DNA of 64,000 nucleotides, taken from the NCBI GenBank assembly GCA_002839795.1, contig PGYS01000001.1, forward strand, positions 18,841 through 82,840, given 5' to 3'. This document shows, piece after piece, positions 42,865-52,400 of the stretch (position 1 is the first letter of the stretch; each line of letters opens with the position of its first letter). This stretch comes from Ignavibacteriae bacterium HGW-Ignavibacteriae-3. GTDB lineage: Bacteria; Bacteroidota; Ignavibacteria; Ignavibacteriales; Melioribacteraceae. The notes under the pieces were generated by a model. The model ran no database searches. It had not been told where the DNA came from and was given only the letters and a program-made list of their open reading frames with translations. A program made the position numbers and the translations under genes.

Positions 42865-43434
42865 TTGGATCAATCCGCGGAAAGTATGAATACCGAAGAA
42901 AGTAAAAAAATAGAGGAAATTTTCCGGAATTCAGAATCTCATGATGAATTGTTCGACGCTTTCCAGATCGCTGTTAATATTAAGTTCCGCGATCCGGAAG
43001 TATTTAAAATTCTAATTGCCAATCCTGTTCTTTCTCCCGATGAAATAAAAATGTTTACCGAAAAACTTATAAATGTTATTCCCGAACAAACTTATAATAT
43101 ATTAATGTGGACCGGAAAAATATTTGAGAGCCACCCCAACCATTACGATCATCTTGAAGATGCTTTTAATTATTATAACAGGGCAATTTCACATCAGCCG
43201 GAATCATTTATGCCCTATCTTAGACTTTTGAATCTATATAATTATGAAATCGATTATCCAATGAACAGGAAGATAATTGGGACTATTGAAAATCTCGCTT
43301 CAAAAGTTGATCAAAAAAGCAAAGTATATTATGCTTTATCGGCGCACTATAAAAAATGCGGAAACAAGGATCTGGAAGCTGAATATCTTGCCATGGCAGA
43401 AAAAGAAACAAGGAGAGAAACTCAAATCCTATGA
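42865..43434 (+). CDS. Hypothetical TPR-like protein
   Basis: Helical repeat-like sequence; TTG start in the ORF track, ATG 42886 possible. Confidence 0.5.
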   Translation: MDQSAESMNTEESKKIEEIFRNSESHDELFDAFQIAVNIKFRDPEVFKILIANPVLSPDEIKMFTEKLINVIPEQTYNILMWTGKIFESHPNHYDHLEDAFNYYNRAISHQPESFMPYLRLLNLYNYEIDYPMNRKIIGTIENLASKVDQKSKVYYALSAHYKKCGNKDLEAEYLAMAEKETRRETQIL

Positions 43435-43454
43435 AAAACTAATTTAGTTCGGAC

Positions 43455-46160
43455 CTAATAGTAATATCCTATTGTGAAGTAAAAGTAGGTCGGTCCCCAA
43501 ACAACAACATTGTTTGAAAGCTTATTTATAAAGTAAAAACTCTTACCCACCGAGAAGTCCGCCGGCCCAAGAGGAGTATTGAAAGATACGGTCGCCCCTA
43601 CGCCATGCTTTAAATCTTTGAAGCGGATATGCTCCCTTTCTTCCCAGATTGAACCAATATCATAACGCGCTTTAACATATGTGTCAAAGAAAATTTTGAA
43701 CGGAATTTTGTACCTGTATTCAAGTGATGTAATTAGAATTTGTCTTCCGCGAAATTCGTCTTCCCGAAAACCAAAAAATGAATTCTGTCCCCCTAACGAA
43801 AACTGCTGGCTCAAAGGAAGAGTCTTATCTGCGGTCCCGATTACTCCGCGAAAGCTGAATGTGTTTATGCTGCGGTAGCTTATAATGTTTTTGTAGTCTA
43901 AATAAAATTTGGTATATCCTACATCGCCGCCGAAGGCAGTTTGTGCGGTTTCATAAATACTTTTTACCAAAAAACCGACGGTGGGATAAGGATAATTGTT
44001 TTGAGAATCGATCATAAGCGATATGCGCAAACTTGAAATATCTGTTTTATAGGTAGGACCTGTGTAATCGTGTTTATTCTTAATCTCGTCCCGCTGATAC
44101 CTGGCTTCCGCAAGAATATTTCCGAATTTTTCGACTTGGGCCCCGATCCCGAATGAACCACCATAGTATATCTGGCGGTACTCACCTGTTGTACTTCTGG
44201 AAAATTTATTCGTCGCACGAATTGAATCATCTCTATAAACATACACATCATTAAATTCGTTGAACGCTCTTAACTTATAAGTGAAGTAGGAATCAAAAAC
44301 GCGGTTTGCCTTATGTTCAAGGCTGTAAGAGCGGTTCCTGGCTCCTCCCGTTAGTGTGGCCCCTATTTCAGTGCCTGTTCCGTTGAAATTATCATCCCGT
44401 ATGTCGAGAGATAATTGCGCGAGGTTTTCGTTGTCGACCCTGACACCAAACCGGATAACATTTGAAATTTTTTCGGTCACATTTAATATCAGCTCATTGA
44501 TTCCGTTCTTGGGTTTAACCATAAGATCAATCTGATCAAAAAGATTTGTACTGCGAAGATTGGTTAGCCCCTTTTCGGCTAAATCATATTTAAATATTTC
44601 GCCCGCAGACAGAGGGAATTCCCTGCTTATGATTCTCTCCTGCGTTTTATGGTTCCCTTCAATAATAATTTTGGAAATCATTCCCTCGCTTAGATATATT
44701 CTAAGTTCTCCGGATTTTTCATCGAAGGAGATTTTTTCGATTCTGGCAAGGGAAAAACCGGACCGTTTGTACATCCGCAAAATTTCAAGAGCGGCATTTA
44801 ATGTTGCCTGCGGATTGAATGGCTTGTTCATCAATGCTGAAGTGATCCCGAGCGCTTTTACCATGTTTGTATCGGCAGTCCCTTCAAGATTTATTAAACG
44901 GATTTTTTCACGTTCGCTTGGCAAAAGGGTTATAATTGATTTCTCTCCGATCTCATCCACATTGAGAATCAAATCCTTCCAGCCGCCTCGACTGTACAAA
45001 TTATAAAGCTGATAATAAAGCTCTCCGCTTGAAACGGAATCTTTCTTTGCCAATGAGTAATAAAATATTTTATCTGTTTCGGTCGGATTTTCGCTAAGAG
45101 AGATATTCTTGAAAATTTTGTCGCTCACGGAAAAATGAGTTATTAAATGCCTCACATACTCCTGAGCAACTTTGACAGCAACGGGTTTGGCCGATGCATA
45201 GCCGGCTTGAACAACTTTAAAGATATTTGAAAAATCGGAATTCTTCCTGTCGGCTAATTCAGGCTGGATAATAAAATCGGCATTCTTTAATTGCTGATCG
45301 TTTAATAATTTCATCGGAATACTTACCAACTGGTCGGCAATTGTCCATGGAACGTCGAGCTCCTCCTCCGGATAGAGAGGGCTTGAAGCATTAACCGCGA
45401 CGATTATATCAGCGCCGAGTGATAAAGCCTCTCTTACGGGGACATTTGCAACCAAGCCGCCGTCAACCAGCATCAAAGAATCTCTTTTAACAGGCGGAAG
45501 AAGAAGTGTAACGCTTGAACTTGCCCGCATTGCCAATCCGAGCGGCCCCTTTTCAATCAGAACCTCTTTGCCGCTGATAAGATCTGTGCTGACGGCGCGG
45601 TATTTATAAAGGTAATTATCGAAGTTGTCTTCGGATAAAATCGGTGCGTTGATAGAGAGAAGATTTAAATTATTTGCGGCACGCTGACCGGAACTTATAG
45701 AAGTGGGAATGATCGGATTCAATCCATCCATTCTTAACGATATTATAGCACGGTCTTCGGATATTTTTTGATCTATGAAGAGATCATTGCGTGTTGATTG
45801 TTGCGACGAGAAAAAATCTTCCCAGTTTGTTTTCTGCAGCACCGAATCAAGATCGGCGACGGAATACCCCGCAGAATACAAACCTCCCACAATACTTCCC
45901 ATACTCGTTCCAACGATAATCGATAAGGGGATTTTTTCCTCTTCAAAGGCCCTAAGCACTCCCAGCGCAGAAAGGGAGCGGGCTCCGCCTCCGCTTAATG
46001 CCAAACCAATCTGTGGAAGCCCTGCGGCTATTTTCTCGGATAATCCAAAAGGAAGAGATTTTTCTTGAAGATCTAATTTAAGCGTTGTTCTGTTCTGTGC
46101 GGAAAGAGTACCCAGAAATAGAGAAAAAAGAAAAAAATGTATTATGAATAACGGCCTCAT
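43455..46160 (-). CDS. Patatin-like phospholipase fused to POTRA/BamA-like outer-membrane barrel
   Basis: 'GLALSGGGARSLSALGVLRAFEEEKIPLSIIVGTSMGSIVGGLYSAGYS' (GxSxG), 'LMLVDGGLVANVPV', C-terminal barrel 'LSLDIRDDNFNGTGTEIGATLTGG'. Confidence 0.92.
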   Translation of the reverse strand: MRPLFIIHFFLFSLFLGTLSAQNRTTLKLDLQEKSLPFGLSEKIAAGLPQIGLALSGGGARSLSALGVLRAFEEEKIPLSIIVGTSMGSIVGGLYSAGYSVADLDSVLQKTNWEDFFSSQQSTRNDLFIDQKISEDRAIISLRMDGLNPIIPTSISSGQRAANNLNLLSINAPILSEDNFDNYLYKYRAVSTDLISGKEVLIEKGPLGLAMRASSSVTLLLPPVKRDSLMLVDGGLVANVPVREALSLGADIIVAVNASSPLYPEEELDVPWTIADQLVSIPMKLLNDQQLKNADFIIQPELADRKNSDFSNIFKVVQAGYASAKPVAVKVAQEYVRHLITHFSVSDKIFKNISLSENPTETDKIFYYSLAKKDSVSSGELYYQLYNLYSRGGWKDLILNVDEIGEKSIITLLPSEREKIRLINLEGTADTNMVKALGITSALMNKPFNPQATLNAALEILRMYKRSGFSLARIEKISFDEKSGELRIYLSEGMISKIIIEGNHKTQERIISREFPLSAGEIFKYDLAEKGLTNLRSTNLFDQIDLMVKPKNGINELILNVTEKISNVIRFGVRVDNENLAQLSLDIRDDNFNGTGTEIGATLTGGARNRSYSLEHKANRVFDSYFTYKLRAFNEFNDVYVYRDDSIRATNKFSRSTTGEYRQIYYGGSFGIGAQVEKFGNILAEARYQRDEIKNKHDYTGPTYKTDISSLRISLMIDSQNNYPYPTVGFLVKSIYETAQTAFGGDVGYTKFYLDYKNIISYRSINTFSFRGVIGTADKTLPLSQQFSLGGQNSFFGFREDEFRGRQILITSLEYRYKIPFKIFFDTYVKARYDIGSIWEEREHIRFKDLKHGVGATVSFNTPLGPADFSVGKSFYFINKLSNNVVVWGPTYFYFTIGYYY

Positions 46161-46240
46161 AGAATAATTATTCCATTCTCTATTTCAATTTACATGATAC
46201 CGGAATAAAATTTCAATCTTCTGTTAAAAGAAAATCCGGT

Positions 46241-48091
46241 TTATCTTTTTTTCTGATTTGCCTTCTTTTGCGCCAGCGCCTGTTTCTCGGCAGCTTCCAT
46301 CATCCTTGCCATATAACCCTTCTTCTTATTCGGGTTTGCCACCGGCACCAGCTCAACTCCGTCGTGCTTGTGATTGATGTAATACTGCTGACCAATTGAA
46401 AGAAGGTTGAACATGAAATAGTAAAGATTCAATCCGGAGGGAAAACTCATGAACATTACCGTCATCATAACCGGCATGAGATAAACAAGCGCTTTCTGCG
46501 AGGGATCCTTGACGGTCATTTTCTGCTGTATGAACATTGTTATGCCCATCATTAGCGCAAGTCCGCTTATGATATCAACATCGAATAGCGGAATTTTAAA
46601 TGGAAGTCTATAAATTATATCAGGCGATGATAGATTGGTCATCCACAGCATAAACGGCGCCTGGCGAAGTTCAATAGCCACATTAAACAGACTCCACAGC
46701 GCTATCAGTATCGGCATCTGAAGAAGCATCGGAAGACATCCGCCCATCGGATTTATTCCATAGGTGGAATAAAGCTTCATTGTCTCCTGCTGAACTTTCT
46801 GCGCATTGTCTTTGTGTTTTTCTTTCAGCTCGGTAATCTTCGGCTGAAGCATCTGCATTTTTTTCATCGAGTTCATGCTCTGGCGGGTCAGGGGATGGAG
46901 AGCAATTTTTATAATGATCGAGAAAAGAATTATTACGATACCGAAGTTTGATATAAAACTATGCAGGAATTTGAATAGTGGCAGAAGAATAAATTCGCTG
47001 ATTGGCCTAATAATAAATTTCAATCCGAAAAAACTTCCGAAGTCGAATACCGTTTGAAAATTTCTATCGTATGACTTAAGAACAGCGTAATCAACAGGAC
47101 CAAGATAAAGAGTGAACGAATCTTTCTGATACTTTTCGTTTTTAAACGGGATTTTCAGGCTGGTGCTGTAAATCTCACGCACATCCTGTTTGATTTTGTA
47201 ATGATTGCCCACCATGTAGGCGCCGCCCTCGCTGCTCGGAGAATCCGGAGAAAGAATCATCGTAAAATATTTGTTGCGTGTAGCAACCCAATCGACACGC
47301 CCGTTTATGTCTTTTTCAACTTTTTCACCCACACTCGTTGCGTCAATAATCACCTGTTCGTCGCCCGAATACGCGCTCGCGCTGGTATGATTTGCTTCGT
47401 CTACTGAATTTTCCTCTGCAAAATTTAGCCCGCCGGTCCACTCAATATCGTATCTGTAGCTGCTGATAACTTCGTCCATCTTCTCGAGTACGATGTCAAT
47501 TTTGGATGCATAATCATTCCCAAAAAAGCGGAAGTTCTTTTTAATCGCTTTCCCTTCGGCGGTTATAAAAGTATAGTCGATAGACAATGAATCTTCGCCG
47601 CTTATTTTGTAGTAGTAATTATTTGCGTTAGAAGTGAAATCGATTGAGGAGGTGTTAACTCTTTTTCCGTCTTTTGTAACAAAGATAATATTTAAATCAC
47701 CGCCGTCTTTTTGGGTGTTTACGAGTTGAACGTGCTGATTGAAGAAGTTGGTGTCTTTAACATCATTATGATACCAGGTTTTGTACTGTTTTAAGAAATA
47801 TCTTCTGACCTTTGCGCCCCGGCTTGTAAGTTCTATCTTTACAAGATCAGTTTCTATGGTAATTATTTTTTCTTCCAGAGTTTTTGCGCCGAACAGAGCG
47901 GATTCCTCGGGAACTTTTGTCTCTTCTTTTACTTTCGGTAAATCTATAATTGAAACGCTGTCCTTGGTTTCAACCGCCGTTGTATCTGTTATTTTCTTTT
48001 GCGGCTCCTGCGGGGCCGGTGAATTAAAGTATAGCCAGGTTACTAAAATTACTCCGATGAGTATAAACGCGATGGAAGTATTTTTATCCAT
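46241..48091 (-). CDS. yidC: Membrane protein insertase YidC
   Basis: 'GIVIILFSIIIKIALHPLTRQSMNSMKKMQMLQPKITELKEKHK', 'GINPMGGCLPMLLQMPILIALW'. Confidence 0.97.
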   Translation of the reverse strand: MDKNTSIAFILIGVILVTWLYFNSPAPQEPQKKITDTTAVETKDSVSIIDLPKVKEETKVPEESALFGAKTLEEKIITIETDLVKIELTSRGAKVRRYFLKQYKTWYHNDVKDTNFFNQHVQLVNTQKDGGDLNIIFVTKDGKRVNTSSIDFTSNANNYYYKISGEDSLSIDYTFITAEGKAIKKNFRFFGNDYASKIDIVLEKMDEVISSYRYDIEWTGGLNFAEENSVDEANHTSASAYSGDEQVIIDATSVGEKVEKDINGRVDWVATRNKYFTMILSPDSPSSEGGAYMVGNHYKIKQDVREIYSTSLKIPFKNEKYQKDSFTLYLGPVDYAVLKSYDRNFQTVFDFGSFFGLKFIIRPISEFILLPLFKFLHSFISNFGIVIILFSIIIKIALHPLTRQSMNSMKKMQMLQPKITELKEKHKDNAQKVQQETMKLYSTYGINPMGGCLPMLLQMPILIALWSLFNVAIELRQAPFMLWMTNLSSPDIIYRLPFKIPLFDVDIISGLALMMGITMFIQQKMTVKDPSQKALVYLMPVMMTVMFMSFPSGLNLYYFMFNLLSIGQQYYINHKHDGVELVPVANPNKKKGYMARMMEAAEKQALAQKKANQKKR

Positions 48092-48167
48092 TCAAATTCC
48101 TGTTGTGTGCCGCCGATGATTCGGGACTTGTTCACTAAAAAAACAGAGTTTTAATTTTCCGGAACCG

Positions 48168-48377
48168 CTATTCAACCGGATCAAAACCGCCTTTATTAAA
48201 CGGGTTGCATCTCAGTATTCGCCACGCTGCCTTCAAAGTTCCCCTCAGAACCCCGTGCTTTGTTATTGCCTGAACCGCATATTCTGAGCATGTCGGATAA
48301 AACCGGCACGAAGGCGGAAACAACGGCGAAATTAATTTTTGGTATCCTTTAATAAGATGAATCAGAATAAACCGCAT
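48168..48377 (-). CDS. yidD: Membrane protein insertion efficiency factor YidD
   Basis: '[39 protein letters not shown]...[13 protein letters not shown]'. Confidence 0.97.
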   Translation of the reverse strand: MRFILIHLIKGYQKLISPLFPPSCRFYPTCSEYAVQAITKHGVLRGTLKAAWRILRCNPFNKGGFDPVE

Positions 48378-48378
48378 T

Positions 48379-48777
48379 TTAAATTTTCGCTTTAATCTGA
48401 TTAATTAAATCTATGATATCCGGAAAAACTTCCTTCAAAAAAATTTTTTTTCGGTTTGACTGATTGACCGTGTTGGGCGAGAATACAATTAACAGACTCA
48501 CTTTTTTTAATTCGACCGACTCTTTGAGTTCTTTTTTATTCTGCCGGAACGATTCTCTGAACAGCCGCTTAACTCTGTTCCTCCAAACCGCATTTCCGCT
48601 CTTTCTTGAAACAGCAAAAGCTGCTTTAATTTCACTCGCTTCAGATTCTCTTTGAATGAAAAAAACAGCTTTGAATTTTTTAGACGAAGAGAATACTATC
48701 TCTCCGGCTGAATAAACTAATTCGAATTCATTTTTACTTTTGATTCTTTCTTTTGAAGAAAGACCAAACCGTTTCAA
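48379..48777 (-). CDS. rnpA: Ribonuclease P protein component
   Basis: '[24 protein letters not shown]', '[23 protein letters not shown]'; TTG start. Confidence 0.93.
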   Translation of the reverse strand: MKRFGLSSKERIKSKNEFELVYSAGEIVFSSSKKFKAVFFIQRESEASEIKAAFAVSRKSGNAVWRNRVKRLFRESFRQNKKELKESVELKKVSLLIVFSPNTVNQSNRKKIFLKEVFPDIIDLINQIKAKI

Positions 48778-48924
48778 TTATGCTTCGTCGCTGACTGTTA
48801 ATTTTTTTCTGCCTCTTGCTCTTCTGCGCGCCAGAACCTTGCGTCCGTTGGCCGTAGACATTCTTTCACGGAATCCGTGTTTATTTTTTCTTTTTGTTCT
48901 GCTTGGTTGAAAAGTACGCTTCAT
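48778..48924 (-). CDS. rpmH: 50S ribosomal protein L34 (48 aa; below the ORF-track cutoff)
   Basis: Manual translation [48 protein letters not shown]. Confidence 0.98.
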   Translation of the reverse strand: MKRTFQPSRTKRKNKHGFRERMSTANGRKVLARRRARGRKKLTVSDEA

Positions 48925-49368
48925 GTTTTTACACCTAATACATTTGAAAGTGGCGCAAAATTACGGAAATAATAGACAATTACCAAAGCTGAGAGGGAAA
49001 TTCGGATACTTTAAAAGACGAAAAATTAACTGTTTTCACACTTTGTGGGGCAGAAAGTAATTTTTGATTAAAATTGGGGAATTTTCTTAAAATACTCTCA
49101 GATTAGAAGGGTTTTAAAACAACAGGGCGGTATCCCAGTGAACAGACCAGCCGAGTACCATTCACCAAAATAACCGCCGCCATCGAGAAAGTTTTTTCTT
49201 TCTATCAAATAAGAGGGTGCTTATTTATTATATATTATACAATCCTTGTGCCAGAACAATCCTTACTATTTTGAATAAAAAAAGATTTTTGTCAATGATT
49301 TGTGTTTCACTATGAGTCCCGTTATTAAAAAGAGTCATCGATTTCTGTCCCATTTTAGAAAAGAAAAA

Positions 49369-49384
49369 CCCCGCCTTGGCGGGG
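49369..49384 (-). terminator. Rho-independent-like terminator
   Basis: CCCCGC-cttg-GCGGGG flanked by A and T runs, after the 1470-aa gene. Confidence 0.75.
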
Positions 49385-49412
49385 CTTTTCAGCTTACTCG
49401 TTTAACCGCACC

Positions 49413-52400
49413 CTATTTCATTAAGATCATCTTTTTGGTGATGTTAACTTTGCTTCCGCTTAATCTGTAGATATACATTCCGCTCGCAAGTCTGCCTGCA
49501 TCAAAGTTTACCTTGTGAACTCCGCTGACCAGCTGACCGCTTATAAGTTCCGCTATTTCTTCGCCCAGGATGTTGTATACCTTTAATGAGTACACTCCAG
49601 CTTCAGGAACCGCAAACTGTATTGTGGTTGAAGGATTGAACGGATTAGGGAAATTCTGATCCAGATTGAACTCTGTAGGAACAGCATCGTTTTCCGTTAC
49701 ATTTGTGGTACCGTTTGCGCTCACGATCTTGAATAATTTGCCCTCTTTTGTCCCTACATAAACATCGCTTGAATTTCCGTTAACCATCATAGAGCTTATG
49801 CCGGATCCGTTCATTCCGAGCGATGACCATGTCTCGCCGTTATCACTCGATACATAAACTCCGTTTGTTATTGAGCTTACATAAATCTTTCCGGTATGAT
49901 CTACAGAGATCGAGTAAACAAAAGATACATTTAGCGAAGCTACTTTTGTAAAGCTCATTCCGTTATCAAGCGATCTGTATAAACCGTCTCCGTATGTTCC
50001 CGCATAAATCGCGTCTGCTTTTGCAGCCAGGGACCATATTACCGAGTAACCGCATGATAGTTTTGTAAAGTTCATACCGTCTGAACTGAAAAGACCTCCA
50101 CCGGCCGTGCCGACAAATAATTGGCCGGTCTTTACAGCCAGAGACTGGACCGCGGTAAATCCTTTCAGCGAAGCTGTGTTCATCTCTGTCCACGAAGTTC
50201 CGTCAGATGATTTGAATACTCCATATCCCCATGTTCCCGCGTATAAAGTTGTTCCGTCTGTCGCAAGAGCGTGAACGTCTTTTCCGGCCAGACCGGCTGC
50301 CGTTGTTCCATTGTATGTATAGACTCCCTTTTCAGTCGCGGCGTATACAGTTCCGTTGAACTTTATTAGCGACCAGATGAATGATACATTCATACCGTTA
50401 TTGGCAACCAACCAGCTCTTTCCGTTATCTGTTGATTTGTAGATCTTACCGCCCCATGTTCCAGCATAAATATCTCCGCCGTCATAAAGAATCGTGTAGA
50501 TAATTTCGCCGGGAGCGAAGGAGCATACGTTAGACCAGCTTCCGCCGGTTGTTCCGCCGCCGTTATTTCCCGTACCGTTATTTCCGCTTGTTCCCGTTAC
50601 CGATACCGTTGCGCTCGATGAGTTATTAGCGGGATTAGGATCTTGTGTTGAACTTGCGCTTACAGAGGCTATGTTTGTTATCTGCTTGTCAACCGGGATC
50701 TGTCCGCCAAAGAATACAGCGTTAAACTGTCCCATTCCTGTAAGAGACTTGCAGATCATCTGGCCGTTGATAACTCCGCTCGCGAAGTTTACTGCTGCAA
50801 ATGGAGCAAGCACAGATCCCGTTATGTCAATGCCCTGGATTGTCAGTGATGTTGCCTGAGGGAAGTTAAAGAGAACATTGGTTGTTGCCGTTCCGTTTAC
50901 AGTTAATCCGCCAGTCCAGCTCAACGTTGTTCCGCTTGTGTTGATCAGCACTACAGATCCGTTTGGAACATTGATAGTTAAATTGTTTGCTGACGAAAGA
51001 TCCGCTCCCGATACAGAGAATACGTTAAGGTAAGGATCTGTTCCTGCTAAAATTATGCCGCCCCATTGTAATGTTGTAGTTCCGGTGGTTGCATAACCGG
51101 CAAGTGTTGTTGATAAATTTTCCAGATATGTTTTCGCAGCCGCAAAGTTGATCGGACTGTCTTTGCGGAGTGTTCCGCCTGTGATGCTCACAAGAGAGAG
51201 AGGAAGATTCGTTGCGTGTCCGTAAACAACGTTTCCGTTGTAGATCGCGCCGCTTGTAAATGTAAGGTCGTTTCCAACAATTAGAACATCTCCGCTGCCC
51301 GATGGAAGCTGATCTCCGATGCTGTAATTTGAGAACTGCGCGTTGCGTCCCACAGCAACTCTGCCCTGAGTATCAGATGACGGCTGAAGAACGTCTTCTA
51401 TTACAAATAAGTTATAATCTTTTGCTATGCCAAGATCGAATACTGCGTTGTTCACCTGTCCGCAGTCCACTTTAACTGTTATTGTTAAAGTCGCGAATGC
51501 ATTATTGGCAAGTGTTCCAATGTTCCAGATGCCTGTTGTTGAATTATATGATCCCTGTGAAGGAGAATTTGACACATAAATTAAACCGGTCGGCAATAGA
51601 TCTGTTACCTGAACTCCGTTTGCCGTATTGGGGCCGAGGTTGGTTGCCTTGATTGTGAATGTTACATTCTGGTCGCATTGAGGATTAGCATTGTTTACGC
51701 TCTTCTCTACTTTTATGTCAGATTTATCCTGGCAGATAATATTTACCGTCCACGTGCTTTCGTCTGTAACCGAGACCGATCCGTCTACAGGATGACCTAC
51801 TGCGCGTGCTCTGTTAACCAGCTGACCGCAGTCCTTATCGCTTGTAACATATGTCTTTGTGAAGGTGGTTGAAGTGCGCGGATTAAGTATGTTAATATGT
51901 TCTATTAAATTATTTCCGGTCGGATTAAGCATAGCATCGAATATATCAACACCGCCGTGAAGCTGAATGTCGCCGCAGTTTTCAACAAGGAATGAATATG
52001 TTACCGTCTCGCCTTTATTGTATGATGATTTATCCGAGGTCTTTGTGATGTTCACGCATGTTTTATAGTAGCCGAAGTTGATTGATAAATTATCGTTGCA
52101 GTTTAAAGTTGTGTTTACCGAAGTACTGTTCTTTGTGTACCATTTTGTCTGTGTGCTGCTGTAAAGAACTCCGCCGGAAGCAAAATTGGAACTGGCCAGT
52201 TTTACCGTGTAGGGCGCATTTGATAAATTAGAGAACGAATACATTCCGTTAACATCGGTTGTTTTTGTAGATACCAGAGTGGTTCCGCTATATAATTCAA
52301 CTACGGCCCCGGCTATTCCAGGTTCGCCGGAATCCATTACTCCGTTTGTATTCAAATCGCGATACACATAACTGCCGATATTGTTTTTGCATATAATTTC

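Noticed and set aside
46199-46240. ACCGGA...TCCGGT as yidC terminator
   Set aside because: Six-bp arms with a loop of about 29 nt; too weak.
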